Shown here: positions 16,259 to 22,785 of the stretch, one piece after another
How positions within the stretch are numbered: the first letter of the stretch is position 1
How the letters are laid out: every line of letters begins with the position of its first letter
DNA from: Lactobacillus gallinarum DSM 10532 = JCM 2011
GTDB lineage: Bacteria; Bacillota; Bacilli; Lactobacillales; Lactobacillaceae
Direction: 5' to 3'
Length of the DNA stretch: 37,130 nt
Assembly (NCBI RefSeq): GCF_001434975.1
Contig: NZ_AZEL01000078.1
Location: 460 to 37,589 of the forward strand
Notes under the pieces: generated by a model
The model's input: only the letters and a program-made list of their open reading frames with translations
Told to the model about the DNA's origin: nothing
Databases searched by the model: none
Made by a program: the position numbers and the translations under genes

Positions 16259-16555
16259 ATAAAAATATTAACTGGTAGTCGCGGTGATGAGGTCCATGAA
16301 CACCTTTACGAAAATGGTCAAAGACGGGTTGGTCATCGTATACTAAAGAAAAATACAGTGACAAACAACGGAGAATTTCACCCTGTACCTGGAAATATAG
16401 TTCTCATTCCCTTAAAAGGGACGGTGAAACTGACCACACCAGATCAAGAATGTACAATCAAAAATGGTCAACTTGCAATACTTGGACCAACTGATAGTTT
16501 TTACTTAACTGCAATTGATGATGTTGAATTTGTCGGTGTTGTTGATATTAAATAG
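16259..16555 (+). CDS. Cupin-like small protein, apparently starting at ATA
   Basis: An open frame encodes IKILTGSRGDEVHEHLYENG, then VGHRILKKNTVTNNGEFHPV, PGNIVLIPLKGTVKL and LAILGPTDSFYLTAIDDVEFV. This looks like a small beta-barrel of the cupin type, about 98 residues. No ATG, GTG or TTG begins the conserved part. The codon where Met is expected, after a GGGGGT ribosome-like site at 16244-16249, is ATA (16259-16261). The first conventional start, GTG 16358, would remove a third of the fold. It may be a start-codon mutant pseudogene or a poorly translated gene. It follows the copper mini-protein by about 20 bp, so it is likely part of the cop transcript. Confidence 0.6.
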   Translation: MKILTGSRGDEVHEHLYENGQRRVGHRILKKNTVTNNGEFHPVPGNIVLIPLKGTVKLTTPDQECTIKNGQLAILGPTDSFYLTAIDDVEFVGVVDIK

Positions 16556-16558
16556 CTC

Positions 16559-16587
16559 AAAAAGAGTGTCACATGGCACTCTTTTTT
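16559..16587 (+). terminator. Terminator after the cop gene set
   Basis: AAAAAGAGTG (16559-16568) pairs with CACTCTTTTTT (16577-16587), and a T run is included. Confidence 0.85.
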
Positions 16588-16661
16588 ATATATGCTGGCT
16601 GCTCCATATTTACGACACATATGACTGTTTTAATAAAGTGTATTTCAAAAAAATAGAGGAG

Positions 16662-16692
16662 AAAGACCAGCTGGTAGTTTGGTCTTTTTTCT
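16662..16692 (+). terminator. Second terminator-like hairpin
   Basis: AAAGACCA (16662-16669) pairs with TGGTCTTT (16680-16687). The flanking GAG/CTC can extend the stem, and a T run lies within the 3' side. No gene between 16588 and here needs it, so it may be a leftover of another gene's end. Confidence 0.6.
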
Positions 16693-16734
16693 CTTGAAAA
16701 AAATGCATTCTAAATAGTTAATTCATTTTCTTGT

Positions 16735-16890
16735 GGTTAAGCTAACACTAGCCTGCCCCGCTCGGGTAGAGTTCTGCATGAGATGCGCTCGCTATGCAAT
16801 AGCCCGTCGGAGGTTTTTCTAGCCGGATAATAGGCGCAGAAAAATAGCAGTTCTCCCAGTAGGAAGGGAGAACGCTACTACCTCGTAGAG
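16735..16890 (+). other. GC-rich structured non-coding stretch upstream of cadD
   Basis: No ORF with a ribosome site is visible in these bases, but pairing is dense. CGGGTA...TAGCCCG encloses TGCAT...ATGCA. A TCGG...CCGGA arm follows. Then GTTCTCCC pairs perfectly with GGGAGAAC over a short loop, extended by TAGC/GCTA. G+C is clearly higher than in the surrounding DNA. I do not match it to a riboswitch class I know; it lacks the yybP-ykoY conserved ends. It could be a structured RNA or a single-strand-origin-like relic of a rolling-circle plasmid that carried cadD. The rest of the 16588-17097 gap holds a promoter/palindrome and a leader ORF listed separately. Confidence 0.5.
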
Positions 16891-16898
16891 CCCACACT

Positions 16899-16928
16899 TT
16901 TACTTGTAAAGTATAGTTAGTTATACTT
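16899..16928 (+). promoter_or_regulatory. cadD promoter embedded in a palindrome
   Basis: TTTACT (16899-16904), a 17-bp spacer and TATACT (16922-16927) form a good promoter. The palindrome AAGTATA (16909-16915) gttagt TATACTT (16922-16928) covers the -10. This is an expected place for an ArsR/SmtB-type metal repressor, but no such regulator gene is adjacent. Confidence 0.55.
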
Positions 16929-16993
16929 ACTTGGAAGTAATCACCGAATTCCAGTTAGAAACTATTTTGTAACTACGTTTTGAGGAGGATAAA

Positions 16994-17068
16994 ATGCGTT
17001 CTTACGTCCGGCATTACCCACTAGCGATAGCTAAATTAATGTGTCTGTGCTCCCCTAAAATCTGCTGA
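16994..17068 (+). CDS. Cysteine-containing 24-residue leader ORF before cadD
   Basis: A GAGGAGG ribosome site (16982-16988) precedes ATG 16994. The 24-codon frame ends MCLCSPKIC and TGA (17066-17068), with cysteines at residues 17, 19 and 24. It lies between the cadD promoter and the cadD start, 29 nt ahead of the latter. Two small hairpins (TGGAA/TTCCA and AGTTA/TAACT) are possible before it. The strong ribosome site and position suggest a leader peptide. CTCC inside the Cys region is complementary to GGAG of the cadD ribosome site, but four base pairs are weak evidence for translational control. Confidence 0.55.
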   Translation: MRSYVRHYPLAIAKLMCLCSPKIC

Positions 17069-17097
17069 TTTATTACTGACTAATACAGGAGGTTTTT

Positions 17098-17718
17098 ATG
17101 GGACGGACAATCATATCTGCTATTGGTGTTTATATTTCCACCAGTATAGATTATTTAATTGTTTTGATTATTTTATTTGCACAGCTATCACAGAATAAAC
17201 AGAAATGGCATATTTATGCGGGGCAATATCTAGGCACGGGCTTACTTGTAGGGGTGAGTTTAGTTGCTGCTTATGTCGTCAATTTCGTGCCTGAAGCATG
17301 GATGGTTGGATTGCTTGGTTTAATCCCTATCTATTTAGGGATTCGCTTTGCAATTGTTGGAGAAGGTGAGGAAGAAGAAGAGGAAGAAATTATTGAAAGA
17401 TTAGAACAAAGTAAGGCAAATCAACTGTTTTGGACAGTTACATTGCTGACAATTGCGTCTGGCGGAGATAATTTAAGTATCTATATACCTTATTTTGCTT
17501 CGTTAGATTGGGCACAGACCCTCGTGGCGTTGCTTGTGTTTGCAATCGGCGTAATTATCTTTTGCGAGCTTAGTCGGGTGCTATCCTCTATTCCGTTAAT
17601 ATCCGAGCCAATTGAAAAATACGAGCGAATCATTGTGCCCTTAGTATTCATTCCACTTGGACTATACATCATGTATGAAAATGGCACGATAGAGACTTTT
17701 CTAAACTTTATTTTATAG
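17098..17718 (+). CDS. cadD: Cadmium resistance transporter CadD
   Basis: A 206-residue membrane protein of the CadD family (cadmium efflux, LysE-like superfamily). It starts GRTIISAIGVYISTSIDYLIVL, has about five or six hydrophobic helices, a strongly acidic cytoplasmic loop (EGEEEEEEE, near residues 88-97), and the conserved TIASGGDNLSIYIPYFAS segment in the second half. The length is normal. ATG 17098 has a perfect AGGAGG site. No cadX/cadC-type repressor gene is beside it, unlike many plasmid copies. It is followed within 20 bp by the left end of an IS3-family element. Confidence 0.92.
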   Translation: MGRTIISAIGVYISTSIDYLIVLIILFAQLSQNKQKWHIYAGQYLGTGLLVGVSLVAAYVVNFVPEAWMVGLLGLIPIYLGIRFAIVGEGEEEEEEEIIERLEQSKANQLFWTVTLLTIASGGDNLSIYIPYFASLDWAQTLVALLVFAIGVIIFCELSRVLSSIPLISEPIEKYERIIVPLVFIPLGLYIMYENGTIETFLNFIL

Positions 17719-17743
17719 ATAAAAAAGCCCCTTAAATGATATG

Positions 17744-17779
17744 ACCCCCGAAATTAGTGTTCTAATTTCGGGGGTTATT
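17744..17779 (+). terminator. Perfect hairpin in the IS3 left end (terminator after cadD)
   Basis: ACCCCCGAAATTAG (17744-17757) pairs over 14 bp with CTAATTTCGGGGGT (17762-17775), with a 4-nt loop and T-rich sequence after it. It stops read-through into the transposase genes and here also serves as the end of the cadD transcript. Confidence 0.8.
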
Positions 17780-17782
17780 TTC

Positions 17783-18270
17783 ATGACTAAATACACTAAA
17801 GAAATCAAACTTGCTATCTACCACGAATGGGTAAATGATTACAGAAGAGGCACCTACCTTAGCCGGAAATATGGGATGGGGCGTGGAGGAATCCAGTATT
17901 TGGTGGGCTTGATTCAAAAACATGGTGAAGATATTCTGGATCGCCCTCAACAGAAATATACTGCTGATTTCAAGCTTGCTGCCATTGATAGAGTTCTGCT
18001 AGGTGGTGAAGCACTTAGACAGGTTTCTCTAGACTTAGGACTTACAAATACAGGCATTCTTGCAAATTGGCTTCGCTCTTTTAAAGAAAACGGGTATACT
18101 GTCATTACCAAGAAGAAAGGTAGATCAACCCAAGAATGCCCAAAAGCAAGGACAAACAGTGGATCAAAGAACTGGAAGAGCAGGTAAAGAGGCTTACAGT
18201 CGAGCTTGCATACATAAAAAAATTGGAGGCCTTAATTCAAAAACGTAAGAGCCAAGAAAAGAAGAATTAG
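17783..18270 (+). pseudogene. IS3-family OrfA (helix-turn-helix transposase subunit), frameshifted
   Basis: From ATG 17783 the frame encodes two helix-turn-helix-like units (TKYTKEIKLAIYHEWVND... and KYTADFKLAAIDRVLLGG...). It then leaves frame near 18126-18133. The correct continuation in another frame is PKSKDKQWIKELEEQVKRLT, ending KSQEKKN at 18270. A single extra base in ACCCAAG would explain it. The normal OrfA product of about 160 residues is not made. Confidence 0.8.
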
Positions 18271-19121
18271 CTCGTGCAATCAATGAATTAAGGCAAGAAT
18301 TGCGGCTTAGCGTTAAGTACATTATCGACGTTATCAATGCCAACCCTGGATTGCCTCATATCTCAAGAAGTAACTACTACTACCAAACCCATAAGCTTGA
18401 TAAGGATTCTGGTAACCAGAAGCTGATGGATAGAATCAAAGAGATCTTTCTAGAACACAGCCAGCGCTATGGGTACCGGCGAATCTACGGACAGCTTCGC
18501 CGGGAAGACTATGAGGTCAACCATAAGAAGGTGCAGAGGCTCATGCAAAAGATGGGCTTATTCGCTATCTCAATCCGCAAGAAACGTAAATACAGCAGCT
18601 ATTACGGCGTTCAGGGCAAAATCAAGCCAGACTTAATCAAGCGCAATTTCTACGCAATTATTCCCAACAGACATTGGTTTACCGACGTGACTGAATTCTA
18701 TCTTAGAGATCAAAAGCTCTACCTTTCTCCAATTATCGATGGTTGTACCCAAGAAATCATCTCCTACAACATTTCTAGGCACCCAGACCTTAAGCAAGTG
18801 ATGACTATGCTAAATGACGCATTTGAGAAGCACCCGGCTCTTAATGGGCTTATTTTCCACTCAAACCGTGGCTGGCAATATCAGCACCAAGCATATCGAG
18901 CTGCTCTGGCTAACAGAGGGATCGATCAGAGTATGTCCAGGTTGGGTAATTCTCTCGATGACGGTTTAATAGAAGGCTTTTTCGGCATTCTTAAGCGGGA
19001 GATGTTCTAAGGCCAAGAACATAAATACAAGGACTTAAATGAGTTTGAGAAAGCTATTCACAAATACATCGATTACTACAACAACGTAAGAATCAAGACA
19101 GGACGAAAAAGCAAAGAATAA
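18270..19121 (+). pseudogene. IS3-family OrfB (DDE integrase-like transposase), inactive
   Basis: The rve-type transposase core is recognisable: RYGYRRIYGQLRRE, WFTDVTEFYL (first catalytic Asp) and the ILKRE helix after IEGFF (Glu). The second catalytic residue lies in FHSNRGWQYQ, where family members have FHSDxG, so Asp is replaced by Asn (codon 18864-18866). An in-frame TAA at 19008-19010 (REMF-stop-GQEHKYKDL) interrupts the C-terminus, where a tyrosine codon is expected. The far C-terminus is cut off. The segment near PGLPHISRSNYYY also looks shortened. No active transposase can come from this copy. Confidence 0.85.
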
Positions 19122-19717
19122 GCCAAAGTGGTATGCCTTCTACTACTGATAAACCGGAAGGACACATTGGCGTAAGTGGTGATCCTATCACTTCTGATAA
19201 ACCTGAATTTCCGATTGGCATCAGCGGCGATCCTATCACTACCGACAAACCGAAATTCCACATTGGTGTAAGTGGCAATCCCATTACTACGGGCAAGCCA
19301 GAATTTAAGATTCCAGAAGAACCGAATGTTCCTGAAGTGCCAGATACTCCTGACACAGATGAGCCTGATGAAACTATTCCACCAAAACCCGAATTAAACA
19401 CCGAAGATTCTGACATAACAGTTAAGCCAGATGCTGAATCAAAACCAAAAGGTAAGTCCAATAACGAAAAATCTACCCGTAAGACTATTCAGCCAAAATC
19501 TGAAAAGCAACCTACTGCACCTAAAAAGCATTACAAGGTAAATTCAGCAATTAATACGCCTGAAAAGAATAAAATTATAGCAACTAATACCAAAATTGAA
19601 TTGCCACAAACTGGTAATTCAGAGAACAGAAATACTAATTTAATTGCTGGAATTCTTTTAAGCTTAGGCACTGGTATATTGTCTAGTCTTGGGTTTAAGA
19701 AGCGTAAACACAATTAA
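19107..19717 (+). pseudogene. C-terminal part of the split surface adhesin with LPXTG anchor
   Basis: The frame is open from the IS junction (about 19107) to 19717. It encodes four 16-residue repeats (consensus SGDPITTDKPEFHIGV; 19127-19318), a Pro/Glu/Thr/Lys-rich wall-spanning region, and a sortase signal: LPQTG, a hydrophobic helix (NLIAGILLSLGTGILSSLGF) and the tail KKRKHN. There is no signal peptide or ribosome site, so it cannot be secreted by itself. It fits as the 3' end of the YSIRK adhesin whose 5' part ends at 13104. The two pieces need not have been directly adjacent; sequence may have been lost. Confidence 0.85.
19127..19318 (+). repeat. Four 48-bp tandem repeats in the adhesin stalk
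   Basis: Four successive 16-codon units begin SGMPST, SGDPIT, SGDPIT and SGNPIT, each continuing with (S/T)(D/G)KP(E/K). The first is most diverged and lies right at the IS junction, so further units may have been lost. Confidence 0.8.
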
Positions 19718-19728
19718 AGATAAAAAAA

Positions 19729-19767
19729 CAATCAAGTCTCACTTAAAAAAGAGATTTGATTGCTTTT
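19729..19767. terminator. Bidirectional terminator between adhesin tail and ABC remnant
   Basis: CAATCAAGTCTC (19729-19740) pairs with GAGATTTGATTG (19751-19762), with one G-T. A-rich sequence lies on the left and T-rich on the right, so it can act on both strands. Confidence 0.8.
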
Positions 19768-19769
19768 AT

Positions 19770-20095
19770 TTATTTCTTAAATTGATTTTTAACATATTCC
19801 GCATAGAGTGGGGTAGATTTGATTAAATCATCATGCTTACCATATCCCGAAACAGTGCCATGATCGATAAAGTAGATACGATCTGCATCAACAATCGTGC
19901 TTAACCGGTGTGCTATGACCAAAGTTATCCGATTTTTCATTAATCCACTCAGCGCCTTTTGGACCATTGCTTCTGATTCAGAATCCAAGCTAGCTGTAGC
20001 TTCGTCTAACATTAAAATCTTAGGATTGCGTAAAAATGCTCTAGCAATTGCGATTCTTTGACTACTATGTTGGCCGTGCATTTCACCCACGTTCA
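19770..20095 (-). pseudogene. C-terminal remnant of an ABC exporter ATPase
   Basis: The minus strand encodes the last ~105 residues of an MsbA/LmrA-type ATPase: [20 protein letters not shown] (Walker B), [36 protein letters not shown] (H-loop) and the C-terminal helix. Walker A, the Q-loop and all membrane helices are missing. The signature LSGGQ is damaged (HGQHSSQR), and a frame change is likely near 20085-20090. It ends head-on against a hydrolase fragment on the other strand. Confidence 0.82.
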
Positions 20096-20365
20096 GTTAA
20101 CTCAAATGGTGCTTGGGATGCTCTTACTCCATGGAGCTACTACAACTTCCCACTACAGCAAAGAATTGAAACTATCAAGTAACCTAAGTTAATCGTAACT
20201 GGTGAAAAAGCCCACTCACGTTACATGGCTAAAGAAGCTTATAACCGATTAAAGGATCCAAAAGAACTGGTCATTGTGCCTAATGCAACTCACGTTGACT
20301 TATATGACCAAATGGATAAAATCCCATTTGATAAATTTGATGAATTCTTTAAAGAAAATCTTTAA
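20096..20365 (+). pseudogene. C-terminal remnant of an alpha/beta-hydrolase
   Basis: Reading GTT at 20096 in frame gives NSNGAWDALTPWSYYNFPLQ, an in-frame TAA (20180-20182, where CAA for Gln would fit), then PKLIVTGEKAHSRYMAKEAY and PNATHVDLYDQMDKIPFDKF. The THVDLY histidine matches the last member of the catalytic triad of alpha/beta-hydrolases. The nucleophile half is gone. Both truncation and the stop mark it as dead. It abuts the ABC remnant. Confidence 0.75.
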
Positions 20366-20399
20366 TTAACCAACATATTATATAATTCCATAACTGCGA

Positions 20400-20451
20400 A
20401 AAAACGAGTAACGATAATCATTAATAATAATGAAAGTCGTTGCTCGTTTTT
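20400..20451 (+). terminator. Terminator after the hydrolase remnant
   Basis: AAAAACGAGTAACGA (20400-20414) pairs with TCGTTGCTCGTTTTT (20437-20451), with one mismatch or wobble. The 3' arm is T-rich. Confidence 0.8.
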
Positions 20452-20507
20452 CTTTGTCTTCTGTTACAATATAGTAGACTTACAATTAGTTAGAAAAAAG
20501 CTTAATT

Positions 20508-21267
20508 ATGATTCATAACTCCACCATTGATACTCAACTCAATCACAAGTCTATTCGAAAATTTAAGGATATCACCTTAAATCATGAACAACTAGAAACT
20601 TTATACACTGTCTTCAGCCGCACAGCTACTAGCATGTTCATGCAAAACGCATCCCTACTGCACATCACCGATGAAGCCAAAAAACAAAAGATCCAGGAAC
20701 TTTGCGGTCAAAAATATGTTGGTGCTGAAGGAGACCTATTTATTTTTATTGTCGATCTTTACCGCAATCAGCAAATTAGAAAGCAACTAAACAAAGATGA
20801 CGGTAGAGTACATACAACCGATATTTTCTTCCAAGCAATGGAAGATACATTGCTTGCTTTTCAAAATGTGGCTAATGCCGTTGAAAGCATGGATTTAGGT
20901 TATGTGCCTCTTGGTACAATCAATGATCATTGATCATCCTTTGCAAATGCTAAAAACTCTTGATCTACCTAAGTTAACTTTTCCTGTTTTAGGGATGCAA
21001 GTTGGCGTGCCCGATCAAGAGCCACAATTAAAGCCACGTTTGCCACTTAAATTCATATGTTTTGAAGATTCATATCCAAAAGATTTTGATGTTAAAGATT
21101 TAAAGGACTACGATCAAGTCGTGACTACTTACTATGATTTACGTGATAGTAATCGCCGGATTGATTCATTTACTAAGCAAATTACGGGCGCTAAGCTCAA
21201 TAATCATGAAACTGATCGTGATCAATTAGTAAAAGAATTACATCAACAAGAATTATGTCTTGATTGA
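20508..21267 (+). pseudogene. NADPH-dependent nitroreductase/flavin reductase, frameshifted by a 7-bp duplication
   Basis: The two halves form one NfsA/FRP-type flavoprotein. The first has LNHKSIRKFKD near the N-terminus, a typical flavin-binding start, and ESMDLGYVPLGTINDH. The second continues PLQMLKTLDLPKLTFPVLGM, QVGVPDQEPQLKPRLPLKFI and a helical C-terminus. The break is at TGATCAT (20924-20930), repeated exactly at 20931-20937. Removing one copy gives T-I-N-D-H-P-L-Q-M-L in frame with the second half, about 250 residues, the usual family length. ATG 20508 has a weak ribosome site. Confidence 0.88.
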
Positions 21268-21305
21268 ATAGAGCTTGTGCCATATTTTTGGTAAAATCAT
21301 TCATG

Positions 21306-21372
21306 AAGGAGTTCTTCTTTCTGTATGTTTTTTTGTTCAAACCAATCATACGAGAAAGGAACTCCTTTTTCT
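21306..21372 (+). terminator. Long-stem terminator after the nitroreductase gene
   Basis: AAGGAGTTC (21306-21314) pairs with GAACTCCTT (21359-21367). CTTTC/GAAAG and GTATG/CATAC extend the stem inward, and a T run follows. The stem is unusually long, but the T tract favours termination. The rest of 21268-21495 holds an IS-end-like sequence (21410-21433) and no gene. Confidence 0.7.
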
Positions 21373-21409
21373 AATAGTTTAAGAAATTAATTTAAAGAAT
21401 CATTCATCC

Positions 21410-21433
21410 TTACACAAACTATTTTACGGTCTC
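21410..21433 (-). repeat. IS-end-like remnant
   Basis: TTACACAAACTATTTTACGG followed by TCTC is the reverse complement, with a few differences, of the GAGACTGTCAAAT...TTGTGTAA sequence at 37078-37101. It also shares 17 of 18 bases with 36962-36979. I read these as terminal repeats of one IS type, perhaps IS256-like. No transposase is present here. Confidence 0.55.
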
Positions 21434-21495
21434 TTTTTTTGCTTAACATTAGGATACTGGTCTATTTTATTTAAGTCTTAATAAATATATTTGAC

Positions 21496-22095
21496 TTAAT
21501 CATTCTTAGCTAATTTCTCATATCCAGCTTTAGTAAAACGATTTAACATTTGCACACCATGGGCCCATTTTTCATTCTTTTGGAAATGATTGGCACGATT
21601 AACAGCGAAAGAGCCATGAATAATATACGTAAATAATGTTTCGGCATCTTCTTTACTTAACCCAGTTTTCTTAATAATTAAAGGCAAGACTTTACCTCGC
21701 TCATGAGCAACTATCCGACCAAGAATGTATTCACTTAAATCAGGATCCATTAATAGACTTTGATATTTATCTGAATCTCCGATCCGTTGACAAGCAGGTA
21801 CTAAGGATTCATTTTTATTAAGATAATCAAAAGAATAGTGGTCCTCTGTATCTAATCCTGTAGCTGATTCCTGAACTAAAAATAGGACATCATTGAGAAC
21901 GGCATTTAACACATCAGTTATTGATGTGAAATGTAAATAGAAAGTAGAACGAGTAATATCAGCTTCACGACAAATTTGAGTAATAGTAACTTTAGAATAT
22001 GATTTTTCTTTAACTAATTTAATAAAAGTATCTTTAATTACTCTAATTGTATAAAGTGTTCTACGATCTGTTTTTCTTCTTTTGATTTCTACCAT
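21496..22095 (-). CDS. TetR/AcrR-family transcriptional regulator
   Basis: The 199-residue repressor has a lysine/arginine-rich N-terminus (KRRKTDRRTLYTIRVIKDTF), the TetR helix-turn-helix (YSKVTITQICREADITRSTFYLHFTS, about residues 37-62) and a helical ligand-binding domain. The length is normal. No strong ribosome site is visible before ATG 22095. Its target is unknown. The adjacent genes (a truncated Sir2 on the same strand, a nitroreductase pseudogene opposite) may be all that is left of a regulated unit. Confidence 0.88.
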   Translation of the reverse strand: MVEIKRRKTDRRTLYTIRVIKDTFIKLVKEKSYSKVTITQICREADITRSTFYLHFTSITDVLNAVLNDVLFLVQESATGLDTEDHYSFDYLNKNESLVPACQRIGDSDKYQSLLMDPDLSEYILGRIVAHERGKVLPLIIKKTGLSKEDAETLFTYIIHGSFAVNRANHFQKNEKWAHGVQMLNRFTKAGYEKLAKND

Positions 22096-22186
22096 AGCTT
22101 ATTAACTCACAATCTTATTCTTTAATACTAAATCGTTCAATAATATCACCTTGATCAGAGAATAGCTGCAGCAATTTTACTAGGTA

Positions 22187-22561
22187 TCAACAATTCATCC
22201 TCGGAAAGAACTTTTTAAAAAGCGTATCTTGATTAGTAGTCACAAAATGCACTGGTTTATCGCCAATTAATTGTTTGAGATATTCATAAGTTAGTTTCTG
22301 CGGCGGAATTTTGAGAATCATTTTTAAAGATTCAAGCATAAAAGCCCGATGCTCTTCTTTGGAATTAAATTGAGTATAAAAGCCATTGAAGATACCTTCA
22401 AAATGATATTTATCATAAAAGTATTTCATATGCTTTATGAATAGAGGACTAGCAGAATACCAAAAAGCCATTCCTGCCGCATTAGACATTCCACTTCCGG
22501 CTCCAACAATAATGGCATCTGCCTTTTTCACATGGTTTACTAATTCATCAATTTTATTCAT
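22187..22561 (-). pseudogene. Sir2-family NAD-dependent protein, C-terminally truncated
   Basis: From ATG 22561 (MNKIDELVNHVKKADAIIVG) the frame encodes the NAD-binding start of a sirtuin: GAGSGMSNAAG, then FYTQFNSKEEHRAFMLESL and HFVTTNQDTLF, which matches the family TxNxD motif. It ends after about 124 residues, whereas family members run to about 250-300. The catalytic histidine and zinc-binding parts are missing. Such lactobacillus proteins can be deacetylases or the ADP-ribosylating SirTM type; which one is undecided. The 22096-22186 gap in other frames encodes short plausible stretches (LFSDQGDIIERFSIKE) that may be leftover coding sequence. Confidence 0.75.
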
Positions 22562-22719
22562 ATAATGTTTACCTAATTTTTTATTAGATTGTTTACTCTT
22601 ATACATGCTGTATAGAACTTGATGTAAACATCATATGGTAAAGGGGTTAGGCAGTTAAGCACATTCACGGCAAAATGTCAGATTCAGATAATGGACAGAT
22701 TTGAGATTATGTAGTGAAT

Positions 22720-22748
22720 TTGCCTTTCATATTTTATTTTTGTATAGT
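22720..22748 (+). promoter_or_regulatory. Promoter of the GNAT gene
   Basis: TTGCCT (22720-22725), a 17-bp spacer and TATAGT (22743-22748) lie about 38 bp before ATG 22786. Confidence 0.55.
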
Positions 22749-22785
22749 TTGTTAAAAATATATGCAAAAAGGGGGAAGAAAAGAT

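Larger units (their letters stand above)
17737..19105 (+). mobile_element. Degenerate, 3'-truncated IS3-family (IS150-group-like) element
   Basis: The left end begins near TGATATGACCCCCG (17737). Within it are a perfect hairpin, a frameshifted orfA and a mutated orfB. The right end is missing: the orfB C-terminus runs only to about IHKYIDYYNNVRIKT and then gives way to adhesin repeat DNA around 19098-19120. No right inverted repeat or target duplication is visible. The right boundary is approximate. Confidence 0.8.

Noticed and set aside
16515-16697. ORF of 60 codons downstream of the cupin-like gene
   Set aside because: It runs through two terminator hairpins, overlaps the end of the real gene, has no ribosome site and encodes no protein-like pattern.
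16588-17097. yybP-ykoY (manganese) riboswitch before cadD
   Set aside because: The conserved GGGGAGTAG-type start and matching 3' motif are absent, and the structured block ends before the predicted promoter.
17085-17097. Firm translational-attenuation pairing between the cadD ribosome site and the leader ORF
   Set aside because: Only four base pairs (CTCC with GGAG) were found by eye, too weak to list as a structure.
19127-19318. CRISPR array suggested by 48-bp periodicity
   Set aside because: The repeats are contiguous, in frame, without spacers, and encode an adhesin stalk.
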